From Pseudomonadota bacterium (GTDB lineage Bacteria > Pseudomonadota > Alphaproteobacteria > Caulobacterales > Caulobacteraceae), in NCBI GenBank assembly GCA_023428785.1, contig JAEYWU010000139.1:23372-87371 (forward strand): a DNA stretch of 64,000 nt. Direction: 5' to 3'. This document shows positions 53,774 through 64,000 of the stretch, piece after piece. The first letter of the stretch is position 1. Each line of letters starts with the position of its first letter. The notes under the pieces were generated by a model. It was not told where the DNA came from, did not search any database, and saw nothing but the letters and a program-made list of their open reading frames with translations. The translations under genes were made by a program, and so were the position numbers.

Positions 53774-55084
53774 TTATTCCGCCACCGGCATCAGGGCGAG
53801 CGCCGACAGAACCATAGCCTCGACGCCGGCGGTGACGGCCGGCTCCGCCTCGATGCGGAACTCGGGCGAATGGTGGCCGGCGGCGGTGTCCACCTCTTCC
53901 GGCAGGGTGCCGCCGACGTCGAAATAGACGCCGCGCACGCCGTTTCCGGGCTCGACGAAATAGGCGAAGTCTTCCGCGCCCATGCCAGTGCGCGGTTCGT
54001 CGCGCAGCCGATCGGCGCCCATGCCGGCGGCGATGGCGTCACGCACGCGCTGGGCCGTCTCGGGATCGTTGAGCGTCATCGGCGTGGTTTCGGTCGCCGA
54101 GCGGGTGACGATCGGCAGGCGGTCGTCCGGCACGCCGAGCGCGCGGGCAGTGCCCTCGGCCACGCGGTCGATGCCGTCCAGCAGGCGCTCACGCACCTCG
54201 GGGCTGTCGGAGCGGACCGTCAGCTGCAGGTCGACGCGTTCACCGATGATGTTGTGCTTGGTGCCGCCGTGGATGGAGCCCACGGTGATCACGCCGGGCT
54301 CCAGCGGGCTGATCTCGCGGCTGACGATCGACTGCAGCGAGACCACGATTTGCGAGGCGACCAGAACCGGATCGACGCCCATGTGCGGATAGGCGCCGTG
54401 GGTGCCCACGCCGCGCACCTCGATATCGACGCTGTCGGACGATGAGGACACGACATCCAGCGGCACGGAGATGGTCCCGGCGGGCTGTCCGGCCGATACG
54501 TGGAAGGCCAGCGCATAGTCCGGGCGCGGGAAGCGCTCATAGAGGCCGTCCTCCAACATCTCGCGGGCCCCAAAAATGCGCTCCTCCGCTGGTTGGACGA
54601 CCAGAACCAGCGTGCCCGACCAGCTGTCGCGGCGCTCGATCATCTGGCGGGCCGAGCCGACGAGGGCGGTGATGTGAACATCGTGGCCGCAAGCATGCAT
54701 GACCGGGCGTTCGACGCCGGTCGAATCGACCTGACGCGCGGTCGAGGCGTTCAGCAGGCCCGAGCGCTCCTCGACCGGCAGGCCATCCATGTCGGCCCGG
54801 ATCAGAACCGTCGGGCCCTCACCGTTGCGCAGCAGGGCGACAACGCCGGTGCCGCCGACGCCTTCGGTGACCTCATACCCCAGGGCGCGAAGCTCCGACG
54901 CCATGCGGGCCGCCGTCAGGTGCTCCAGCCCCGAAAGTTCCGGATTGCGGTGGAAGTGATCCCACAGGGCACCGAGGTGGTTGTCGTAGTCGGCCTGGAT
55001 GGAAGACCGCAGGTCGCTCTCCTGCGCCTGGGCGCCCGCCGCCAGAACGGCCCATGCCACGGTTCCGATCAACAGCCGCTTCAT
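53774..55084 (-). CDS. M20-family exported amidohydrolase
   Basis: 436 residues from ATG 55084. Signal peptide 'GTVAWAVLAAGAQAQ'. M20/amidohydrolase motifs: 'HRNPELSGLEHLTAARM', 'VLIRADMDGLPVEE', 'HACGHDVHITALVGSA' (metal-binding), 'VVQPAEERIFGAREM' and 'GMGAEDFAYFVE'. Probably a periplasmic N-acyl-amino-acid or related amide hydrolase. The large upstream extension seen in the open frame is not credible because the signal peptide begins here. Confidence 0.94.
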   Translation of the reverse strand: MKRLLIGTVAWAVLAAGAQAQESDLRSSIQADYDNHLGALWDHFHRNPELSGLEHLTAARMASELRALGYEVTEGVGGTGVVALLRNGEGPTVLIRADMDGLPVEERSGLLNASTARQVDSTGVERPVMHACGHDVHITALVGSARQMIERRDSWSGTLVLVVQPAEERIFGAREMLEDGLYERFPRPDYALAFHVSAGQPAGTISVPLDVVSSSSDSVDIEVRGVGTHGAYPHMGVDPVLVASQIVVSLQSIVSREISPLEPGVITVGSIHGGTKHNIIGERVDLQLTVRSDSPEVRERLLDGIDRVAEGTARALGVPDDRLPIVTRSATETTPMTLNDPETAQRVRDAIAAGMGADRLRDEPRTGMGAEDFAYFVEPGNGVRGVYFDVGGTLPEEVDTAAGHHSPEFRIEAEPAVTAGVEAMVLSALALMPVAE

Positions 55085-55192
55085 CGTCAGTCCCCCAATG
55101 AAAGCCAGACAGTAACAGGCCGATCCCGGCGGGCAATGACGAAGCGGGTAGCTCCGCCTTGAGTTTCGTCCCTTTTCGCGCGAGCAGAAGGC

Positions 55193-56242
55193 ATGTCCGA
55201 AGCTGCGCCCGAACCCCGCCTGACCAGCCTCGCCCACGGCGGCGGCTGCGGCTGCAAGATCGCCCCGGCGGTGCTCAGCCGGATGCTGGCGTCCGTGCCG
55301 ATGGGGCGACCGTTCGAGCAACTGCTGGTCGGGACCGAGACCTCCGATGACGCGGCGGTCTGGAAGCTGAGCGAGGACCAAGCCCTGGTGGCCACGACCG
55401 ACTTCTTCATGCCGGTGGTCGACGACCCATTTGACTTCGGCCGGATCGCCGCGACCAACGCCTTGTCGGACGTCTATGCCATGGGCGGCAAGCCGATCCT
55501 GGCGCTGGCCCTCGTCGGCATGCCGATCAATGTGCTGTCGCCCGAGACGATAGGGCGGATTCTGGAGGGCGGGGCCTCGGTCTGCGCTGAGGCTGATATC
55601 CCGGTCGCCGGCGGCCATTCGATCGACAGCGTGGAGCCCATCTATGGCCTGGTGGCCATCGGTCTGGTCGATCCGAAGAAATTGCTGACCAATCGTGGAG
55701 CGAAGCCCGGCGACGTCCTAATCCTGACCAAGCCGCTGGGCGTCGGCATCCTCAGCGCCGCGTTCAAGCAGGGTCGGCTGAACGAAGCCGGCTATCAGAC
55801 CCTGATCGGTTCGACCACGCAGCTCAACAAGGCGGGCGCCCAGATGGGCGACCAGCGTGGCGTGCATGCCATGACAGACGTCACCGGCTTCGGGCTCCTG
55901 GGGCATGCGCTGGAGATGGCGCGGGGCAGCGGGACGCGGATTGAGCTGTTCGACACCCCGCCCGTGCTGGACGGCGTGGACGCCCTTTTGGACGAAGGAC
56001 TGCGGACAGGCGCCTCGGGCCGCAACTGGTCCAGCTATGGCGACCAGGTCGAAGGGCTGGGTGAGGGACGTCTGCGTGACCTTCTGACCGATCCCCAGAC
56101 GTCTGGCGGGCTGCTGATCTCGGTCGCCGAGGAAGACGCGAGCAATGCGCTGGCGGTGCTGAACTGGAATGAGCCGAAGCTGGCTTCGGTCGTCGGCCGG
56201 GTGCGCGAAGGTGCGCCCGGCGTAAGCGTGGTTTCGGCGTGA
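55193..56242 (+). CDS. selD: Selenide, water dikinase (selenophosphate synthase)
   Basis: 349 residues. The active-site loop is 'HGGGCGCKIAPAVL' near residue 15, with two Cys and a Lys, so the catalytic residue is Cys, not selenocysteine. The AIR-synthase-like domains carry 'TTDFFMPVVDDPFDFGRIAA', 'ATNALSDVYAMGG', 'VAGGHSIDSVEPIYGLVAIG' and 'MTDVTGFGLLGHALEMARG'. Makes selenophosphate for tRNA 2-selenouridine through the coupled mnmH (GTGA overlap). Confidence 0.96.
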   Translation: MSEAAPEPRLTSLAHGGGCGCKIAPAVLSRMLASVPMGRPFEQLLVGTETSDDAAVWKLSEDQALVATTDFFMPVVDDPFDFGRIAATNALSDVYAMGGKPILALALVGMPINVLSPETIGRILEGGASVCAEADIPVAGGHSIDSVEPIYGLVAIGLVDPKKLLTNRGAKPGDVLILTKPLGVGILSAAFKQGRLNEAGYQTLIGSTTQLNKAGAQMGDQRGVHAMTDVTGFGLLGHALEMARGSGTRIELFDTPPVLDGVDALLDEGLRTGASGRNWSSYGDQVEGLGEGRLRDLLTDPQTSGGLLISVAEEDASNALAVLNWNEPKLASVVGRVREGAPGVSVVSA

Positions 56243-57258
56243 TCCGCAGGCTGGAAACGGTCGGGCCCTCGGAGCTGGCGGCCTTCGACATGATCATCGA
56301 CGTGCGCAGTCCCTCCGAGTTCGCTGAAGATCACCTACCGGGTGCGGTGAACCTACCCGTGCTGGATGACGCCGAGCGGGCCGAGGTCGGCACCGAATAC
56401 GTCCAGGGCTCCAAGTTCCGGGCGCGCCGCCATGGCGCGGCTCTGGTCGCCCGCAACATAGCTCGGCACCTAGAAAGGGCGCTGGCCGAAGCGCCCAGCG
56501 GGCTCAAGGCCCTGGTCTATTGCTGGCGCGGCGGCCAGCGATCTCACGCCATGGCGACGATCATGGACCAGGTCGGCTGGCCGGTGGCCGTGGTCGATGG
56601 CGGATACCGCACCTGGCGGCGCAGCGTCGTGTTCCGCCTCTACGAGAGGGAGCTTGATCTGAAGCTCGTGCGCCTCGACGGACCGACCGGCGTGGGCAAG
56701 AGCGCCATGCTGGCGCGCCTCTCCGAAGCGGGTGTGCAGACACTGGATCTGGAGGGCCTCGCCAATCATCGAGGGTCGCTGTTCGGCCATATGCCGGGCG
56801 GTCAGCCCTCGCAGAAGCTCTTCGACAGTCGCCTGATGGCCGCGATCGCCGGGCTGGACCCCACCCGTTCCGTCGTCGTGGAGGCCGAATCCAGCCGCAT
56901 CGGCCGCGTGACCCTGCCGGCTTCGATCTGGAAGGCCATGAGCGCCTCGCCGGTGGTGCTGCTCGAGCGATCGCTGGAGGATCGGGTGGCCCGCATCCTG
57001 ACCGACTACGCCGACACCGCCACCGATCCCCAGGCCATCCGCGCCGTCCTCGAGCGAATGCCGCGCCACCATTCAAAGGCGCGCAAGGCGGAATGGTTGG
57101 ACATGGTCGCCGAAGGGCGGCTCGCCGACTTCGTCCGCGCCGTGATCGAGGAGCACTACGATCCGGCCTATGCGAGCTCGCGCCGTTCGGTCGCCGACGG
57201 TCCGGCCGTTGCTGCGGACGATCTCGACGCCGTCCGCGCCCTGGTGGACCCTCGCTAG
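56239..57258 (+). CDS. mnmH: tRNA 2-selenouridine synthase
   Basis: 339 residues. N-terminal rhodanese domain with catalytic Cys95 in 'LVYCWRGGQRSHAMATIM', followed by a P-loop 'RLDGPTGVGKSAMLARL' (residues 148-155). Replaces the sulfur of 2-thiouridine in wobble positions of Lys, Glu and Gln tRNAs with selenium from selenophosphate. Its GTG start overlaps the selD stop. Its TAG stop shares a CTAG with the convergent DUF1294 gene. Confidence 0.95.
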   Translation: MIRRLETVGPSELAAFDMIIDVRSPSEFAEDHLPGAVNLPVLDDAERAEVGTEYVQGSKFRARRHGAALVARNIARHLERALAEAPSGLKALVYCWRGGQRSHAMATIMDQVGWPVAVVDGGYRTWRRSVVFRLYERELDLKLVRLDGPTGVGKSAMLARLSEAGVQTLDLEGLANHRGSLFGHMPGGQPSQKLFDSRLMAAIAGLDPTRSVVVEAESSRIGRVTLPASIWKAMSASPVVLLERSLEDRVARILTDYADTATDPQAIRAVLERMPRHHSKARKAEWLDMVAEGRLADFVRAVIEEHYDPAYASSRRSVADGPAVAADDLDAVRALVDPR

Positions 57259-57524
57259 GCGGGCATCAGGGCGATGACCCCGAACACCAGCAACAGGTGC
57301 AGCCCCACCGCGATGATCAGATAGGTCCGGAACGGCTGCTTGCGGGTCTTGTGGCGAAAGACCTCGCATCCAATCCAGGCCCCCACCCCGCCGAGGATGG
57401 CGAGGAGAATCAGGGAACCTTCGGAAATGCGCTGGCCGCCGATCCGGGCCTGGTTCTTGTCAAAGCCGTACACGATGAAGGCCAAGAGATTGGCGGCCAG
57501 CAGGAGCGCAGATCCGACAAACAC
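57255..57524 (-). CDS. DUF1294 family membrane protein
   Basis: 89 residues with three hydrophobic stretches: 'LLLAANLLAFIVYGFDKNQA', 'GSLILLAILGGVGAWIGCEV' and 'YLIIAVGLHLLLVFGVIAL'. The core 'YGFDKNQARIGGQRISEGSL' and 'RHKTRKQPFR' identify DUF1294. No function is established; some members are fused to cold-shock domains. It ends in an overlapping CTAG with mnmH. Confidence 0.9.
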   Translation of the reverse strand: MFVGSALLLAANLLAFIVYGFDKNQARIGGQRISEGSLILLAILGGVGAWIGCEVFRHKTRKQPFRTYLIIAVGLHLLLVFGVIALMPA

Positions 57525-57532
57525 GCTCGAGC

Positions 57533-58570
57533 TCAGTACACCGGCACGGCCAGCGGGGGCCGTTCAACCGCCGGGGCGTCGAGAGGTGCGATGAAGATCA
57601 AGCCTTCCGTCTCGCCGCTGACCCTGAGGGCGCCCAAGGCCAGATCCACGGGGGGGATGTCATGGAGCTCCAGCCCCTCGGCTCGGATGCGTGTGTATTC
57701 ACGACCATGAACCACGATCCAGCCGTCGTTGCTGGCTACAAACCCATCAATCCCGCCAGTGTCTCCTTCGATGGGGAGCACCGTGCTGCGCTCGCGCACG
57801 ACGAACTCTTCCACCTGATCCCCGCACAGGCGGGAGACGGAACCTCGTCTAAGCCCGAGGTGCTGGAGGCCCTCGACGACGATGATGCATCCGGGCCTCC
57901 CGGGATTGGGAGCGAGGGCGATGATCGGCGCCGATTGCAGGCGTTGACCGGCCGCAGTGGCGGAGACGAACTGGATCGCGCCCGTGGACAGATCGATCCT
58001 TCGCAATCCGCCGCCCCACTCTCCGAGATTGTAGCCGACGTAGACAGAGGCCTGACCGTCGTGAGCGGCGCTCGCAAAGCCTGGGATGGCCGCCGCCAGC
58101 ATCGTCCGCGACCAGCGACCCTCCTCAGGTGTGAGTACGGATTCGCTGGTCAGAACGCCGGGTCTGTCCCGCCCCATGGCGAGGAGCGAGACAGGCTCGC
58201 CGACAGAGTAGATCGTGACGAGTTCTGCATCGGCTTGCGTCAGGTCCTGCAGCCCCGCCATGTCTCCGGGCATACGCACGGCCCATGCCGGTCGCTGATA
58301 GGTGACGAGGGCCCATACGCGCCCCTGCTCAGCCAGAATATCCGTCACGTCACGGGCGACGACACGCCTGGCGCCGGTCCGGCGGTCCACCTGAACCACC
58401 AAACCGGTCTGGCCCAACAGCCAGAGGTGATGCGCGTCTGCGGCTCCCTCGCGGATGAACAGCCCGAGATCAGGATCCCCGCTCTCACCCGCGCCGCTGC
58501 CCTGCGCCAAAGCGGGCGACGCCAGAACGGCGAGGAGAAGAAGCAGTTGGAATGCACGCATCGGCTGCAT
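57533..58570 (-). CDS. Exported hypothetical protein, probable beta propeller
   Basis: 345 residues. Signal peptide 'AFQLLLLLAVLASPALAQG'. Repeated short strands with 'HHLWLLGQTGLVVQVDRRTG', 'GRVWALVTYQRP', 'GGGLRRIDLSTGAI' and 'NDGWIVVHGREYTRIRAEGL' suggest a propeller-like secreted protein. ATG 58570 or ATG 58561 (MRAFQ) can start it. No catalytic motif and no recognised family. Confidence 0.72.
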   Translation of the reverse strand: MQPMRAFQLLLLLAVLASPALAQGSGAGESGDPDLGLFIREGAADAHHLWLLGQTGLVVQVDRRTGARRVVARDVTDILAEQGRVWALVTYQRPAWAVRMPGDMAGLQDLTQADAELVTIYSVGEPVSLLAMGRDRPGVLTSESVLTPEEGRWSRTMLAAAIPGFASAAHDGQASVYVGYNLGEWGGGLRRIDLSTGAIQFVSATAAGQRLQSAPIIALAPNPGRPGCIIVVEGLQHLGLRRGSVSRLCGDQVEEFVVRERSTVLPIEGDTGGIDGFVASNDGWIVVHGREYTRIRAEGLELHDIPPVDLALGALRVSGETEGLIFIAPLDAPAVERPPLAVPVY

Positions 58571-58611
58571 TCTAGCTCATGCTGGGCGACCAGTCCTGCG
58601 CCGCAGTGGAC

Positions 58612-61911
<3,300 letters not shown>

Positions 61912-62232
61912 GATACTCGCGCAGGTCTGGCGGGCCGCACCAAGAGGAGGGACGGCCGATTCCGGTCGGGTTGTGGGCTAAGCGGCCCGTTTAGAGAGGG
62001 TGATCCCTCGCCGCAACCGCCAATGCGAACTTTCGGACACGCGCGGGCTGGATGCCGCAGTCAAACTGGCTCCATACAGGCTCACGGATAGACGCGGCAG
62101 CTGGGCCGGCTCTGAATTCGAGCGCGAGACTTCCAAAGGCCGAACTAGAGCCTATTGCAACCCAGGGCGAAGTCGGGAACACAGGCGACGCCGGCAAGTC
62201 GGCCGGGCTTTTCAACGCCCTAGGGGGGCACA
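61912..62232. other. Gene-free divergent region between carB and a lipoprotein gene
   Basis: 321 bases with no credible gene; small open frames here have irregular composition. It must contain the promoters of carB (leftward) and of the lipoprotein gene (rightward). A short hairpin-like AGGG-TGAT-CCCT occurs around 61995-62010, and GGGGGG precedes ATG 62233. No known riboswitch or arginine/pyrimidine control motif was recognised. Confidence 0.5.
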
Positions 62233-62700
62233 ATGAAACTCTTCATTCGCGCGGCCTGCGTCGCCGCGCTCGCTATCGCTGCGTCCGGTTGCGCCACCAT
62301 CACACGCGGCACGTCCACGGACTGGGTCATCGACACCTTCCCGCAGGGCGCCCGCGTCGTGACCTCGAATGGCTACAGCTGCGAAGCCACGCCGTGCCAG
62401 CTGCGCATGCCGCGTGAATCGACCTTCACCGCGACGGTTACGCTGGACGGCTACGAGTCTGAAGTCGTCTCGGTCGACCACCAACTGGCGAACGGCGGCA
62501 CAGCCGGGATCGTCGGTAACGCCATCTTCGGCGGTGTGATCGGAGCCGCAGTGGATGCCAACAACGGCGCGACCCAGGATCTCTACCCGAACCCGGTGCA
62601 CCTGAACCTGCGTCCGGTGGCCGGCGCGTCGCCCACGGGTGGCGGCTCGGGCGGCATCAGCCAGTTCATCGAAGACATGTTTGGCGGCGTCGGCTTCTAG
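62233..62700 (+). CDS. Lipoprotein with PEGA-like domain
   Basis: 155 residues. The signal 'VAALAIAASGCATITRG' has a lipobox (ASGC). The mature part contains a PEGA-type pattern ('DTFPQGARVVTSNGYSCEAT', 'TVTLDGYESEVVSVDHQL') and a Gly/Ala-rich hydrophobic segment ('GTAGIVGNAIFGGVIGAAVD'). Two mature cysteines could form a disulfide. Resembles small surface lipoproteins of alphaproteobacteria; function unknown. It lies between carB and carA on the opposite strand. Confidence 0.8.
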   Translation: MKLFIRAACVAALAIAASGCATITRGTSTDWVIDTFPQGARVVTSNGYSCEATPCQLRMPRESTFTATVTLDGYESEVVSVDHQLANGGTAGIVGNAIFGGVIGAAVDANNGATQDLYPNPVHLNLRPVAGASPTGGGSGGISQFIEDMFGGVGF

Positions 62701-62726
62701 GTCGAACCGTACAGACGAAAAGCGAA

Positions 62727-62755
62727 GGCCCGGGAGGTGACTCCCGGGCCTTTTT
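62727..62755. terminator. Bidirectional terminator between the lipoprotein gene and carA
   Basis: Perfect 10-bp stem GGCCCGGGAG / CTCCCGGGCC (62727-62736 and 62741-62750) with a GTGA loop and TTTTT on the plus side; on the minus side the hairpin is followed by TTCGCTTTTCG. It ends both convergent transcripts, so carB is not simply read from the carA promoter. Confidence 0.88.
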
Positions 62756-62763
62756 CTATGCAC

Positions 62764-63921
62764 CTAGCCCATCATCCGGGCGAAGCGGTCGAACAGATAA
62801 AGGCTGTCCGTCGGCCCGGGCGAAGCCTCGGGGTGGTGCTGGACGCTGAAGACGGGACGATCCCTGAGGGCGATGCCGCAGTTGGTGCCGTCAAACAGGC
62901 TGACGTGGGTCTCGACCACGGCCTCGGGCAGGCTGTCGCGATCCACGGTGAAGCCGTGGTTCATCGAGACAATCTCGACCTTGCCGGTGGTCAGGTCCTT
63001 CACCGGGTGGTTCGCGCCGTGGTGGCCCTGGTCCATCTTGACCGTCCTGGCGCCGAGAGCGATCGCCAGCATCTGGTGGCCCAGGCAGATGCCGAAGACG
63101 GGCTTGCCGCTGTCGACGAGCTTGCGAATCTCCGGCACGGCGTAAGCGCCGGTCGCGGCTGGATCGCCCGGCCCGTTGGACAGGACGACCCCGTCGGGAT
63201 TGCGGGCGAGGATGTCTTCGGCGGACGTCTTGGCGGGCACGACCGTGATCTTCGCGCCGGTCGAGGCCAAGGCCCGCAGGATGTTCCGCTTCACTCCGTA
63301 GTCGATGACCACCACGGACTTGCCTGTGGCCTCAGCGCGGGGATAGCCCTCGGGCCAATCCCAAAGTCCCTGATCCCAATCGAAGGCCTGAAGGGTCGAG
63401 GCGGGCTTGGCGAGATCGAGGCCGACCAGGCCTTTCCAGTCACGCGCACGGGCGACCAGCGCCTCAAGGTCGAAGCGGCCTTCCGGATTGTGGGCGATGA
63501 CGGCGTGCGGTGCGCCCGAATCCCGGATGCGGGCAGTCAGCGCCCGGGTATCGACGCCAGCCAGGCCGACGACCCCGCGCAGCTTCATCCACTGGTCCAG
63601 GCTCGACTCAGCGCGCCAGTTGGCTTCGTCGGTGGGCAGATCGCGGAAGACGGCTCCGACCGCGGCGGTTTTCGCATCGCCGCCCGTAGCTTGTTCGACG
63701 TCCTCGACGTTCACGCCGACGTTGCCGACGTGGGGGAAGGTGAAGGCCAGGATCTGGCTCATGTAGGAGGGGTCGGTCAGGATCTCCTGATACCCCGTCA
63801 TGGCTGTGTTGAAGACGACCTCGCCGAGCGCGTCTCCCACAGCGCCGACCCCGACGCCCTGCAGGATGGTGCCGTCCGCGAGGGCCAGGACCCCGGTCGC
63901 GCCTTTGATCAATTCGGTCAT
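62764..63921 (-). CDS. carA: Carbamoyl phosphate synthase small subunit
   Basis: 385 residues from ATG 63921. N-terminal CarA-specific domain ('[20 protein letters not shown]', '[20 protein letters not shown]') and a C-terminal class I glutaminase with catalytic Cys in '[17 protein letters not shown]' and His/Glu in '[11 protein letters not shown]'. It hydrolyses glutamine to supply ammonia to CarB. A terminator lies just downstream of it, before the opposite-strand lipoprotein gene. Confidence 0.97.
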   Translation of the reverse strand: MTELIKGATGVLALADGTILQGVGVGAVGDALGEVVFNTAMTGYQEILTDPSYMSQILAFTFPHVGNVGVNVEDVEQATGGDAKTAAVGAVFRDLPTDEANWRAESSLDQWMKLRGVVGLAGVDTRALTARIRDSGAPHAVIAHNPEGRFDLEALVARARDWKGLVGLDLAKPASTLQAFDWDQGLWDWPEGYPRAEATGKSVVVIDYGVKRNILRALASTGAKITVVPAKTSAEDILARNPDGVVLSNGPGDPAATGAYAVPEIRKLVDSGKPVFGICLGHQMLAIALGARTVKMDQGHHGANHPVKDLTTGKVEIVSMNHGFTVDRDSLPEAVVETHVSLFDGTNCGIALRDRPVFSVQHHPEASPGPTDSLYLFDRFARMMG

Positions 63922-64000
63922 GGCCGTCTCCTTACACCGAATCCCGGCAGACAAACGGCGGCGTCACTAGGGTTGGTTTGCATCGCGGTCAACGCGTCAT

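Noticed and set aside
55085..55618. N-terminal extension of the M20 frame opposite selD
   Set aside because: A clear signal peptide begins at 55084; the upstream part is antisense to selD.

Overview
The window is high-GC chromosomal DNA from an alphaproteobacterium, most likely a member of Caulobacterales close to Brevundimonas or Caulobacter. This rests on the ddl-ftsQ-ftsA-ftsZ-lpxC order, an ftsZ upstream region carrying two GANTC (CcrM-type) sites next to TTAA boxes resembling CtrA sites, a long Pro/Glu-rich FtsZ linker, and several Caulobacterales-like small secreted or membrane proteins. The genus is an inference; no rRNA is present. The only RNA gene seen is a tRNA with a CAT anticodon.

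Layout. 1-5448: end of the division/cell-wall cluster (ddl, ftsQ, ftsA, ftsZ) and lpxC. 5445-8686 (minus): pgeF, a MidA/NDUFAF7-type methyltransferase, lgt and a NUDIX hydrolase. 8768-11068 (plus): a 26-residue membrane peptide, a pteridine-reductase-like SDR, folB and two membrane proteins. 11076-15105: small lipoproteins, a triple PPC-domain secreted protein, a YbjN-like protein, a DUF305 protein and hypotheticals. 15228-18577: an accessory island with three copies of a palindromic repeat (two forming a REPIN-like inverted pair) around a GIY-YIG nuclease, a putative zinc-binding hypothetical, and an AT-richer DUF6119/TIGR04141-type gene. 18668-23557: uvrB, an extensin-like lipoprotein, DUF1428 and three mini-genes. 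23665-26428: a translationally coupled three-gene operon (KAS III-like ketosynthase, haem-oxygenase-like diiron protein, uncharacterised protein), the best candidate here for an undescribed pathway.

26536-32856: SLC13 transporter, a PadR-HAAS regulatory pair with two perfect inverted repeats upstream, MscS channel, pirin and a beta-propeller lipoprotein. 32990-38873: a complete branched-chain 2-oxoacid dehydrogenase operon (E1 alpha, E1 beta, E2 with two lipoyl domains, E3) with one small secreted-protein gene inserted. 38931-43614: thioesterase, PQQ-type sugar dehydrogenase, and a glycosyltransferase-asparagine synthetase pair. 43647-46084: tRNA with a clear promoter and two Flp-pilus (TadE/TadG-like) genes. 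46108-50673: class I aldolase, crotonase, pgk, ELM1-like protein, greA. 50777-55084: small membrane protein, GST, DEAD-box helicase with a DbpA-type RNA-binding domain, M20 peptidase. 55193-58570: selD-mnmH selenium pathway, DUF1294, secreted propeller. 58612-63921: carB and carA, same strand but separated by an opposite-strand lipoprotein gene with a two-way terminator.

Most of the window is core metabolism and envelope biogenesis. The accessory or novel content is concentrated at 15.2-18.6 kb and 23.2-26.4 kb. All family assignments come from reading motifs and overall sequence; no database search was run.
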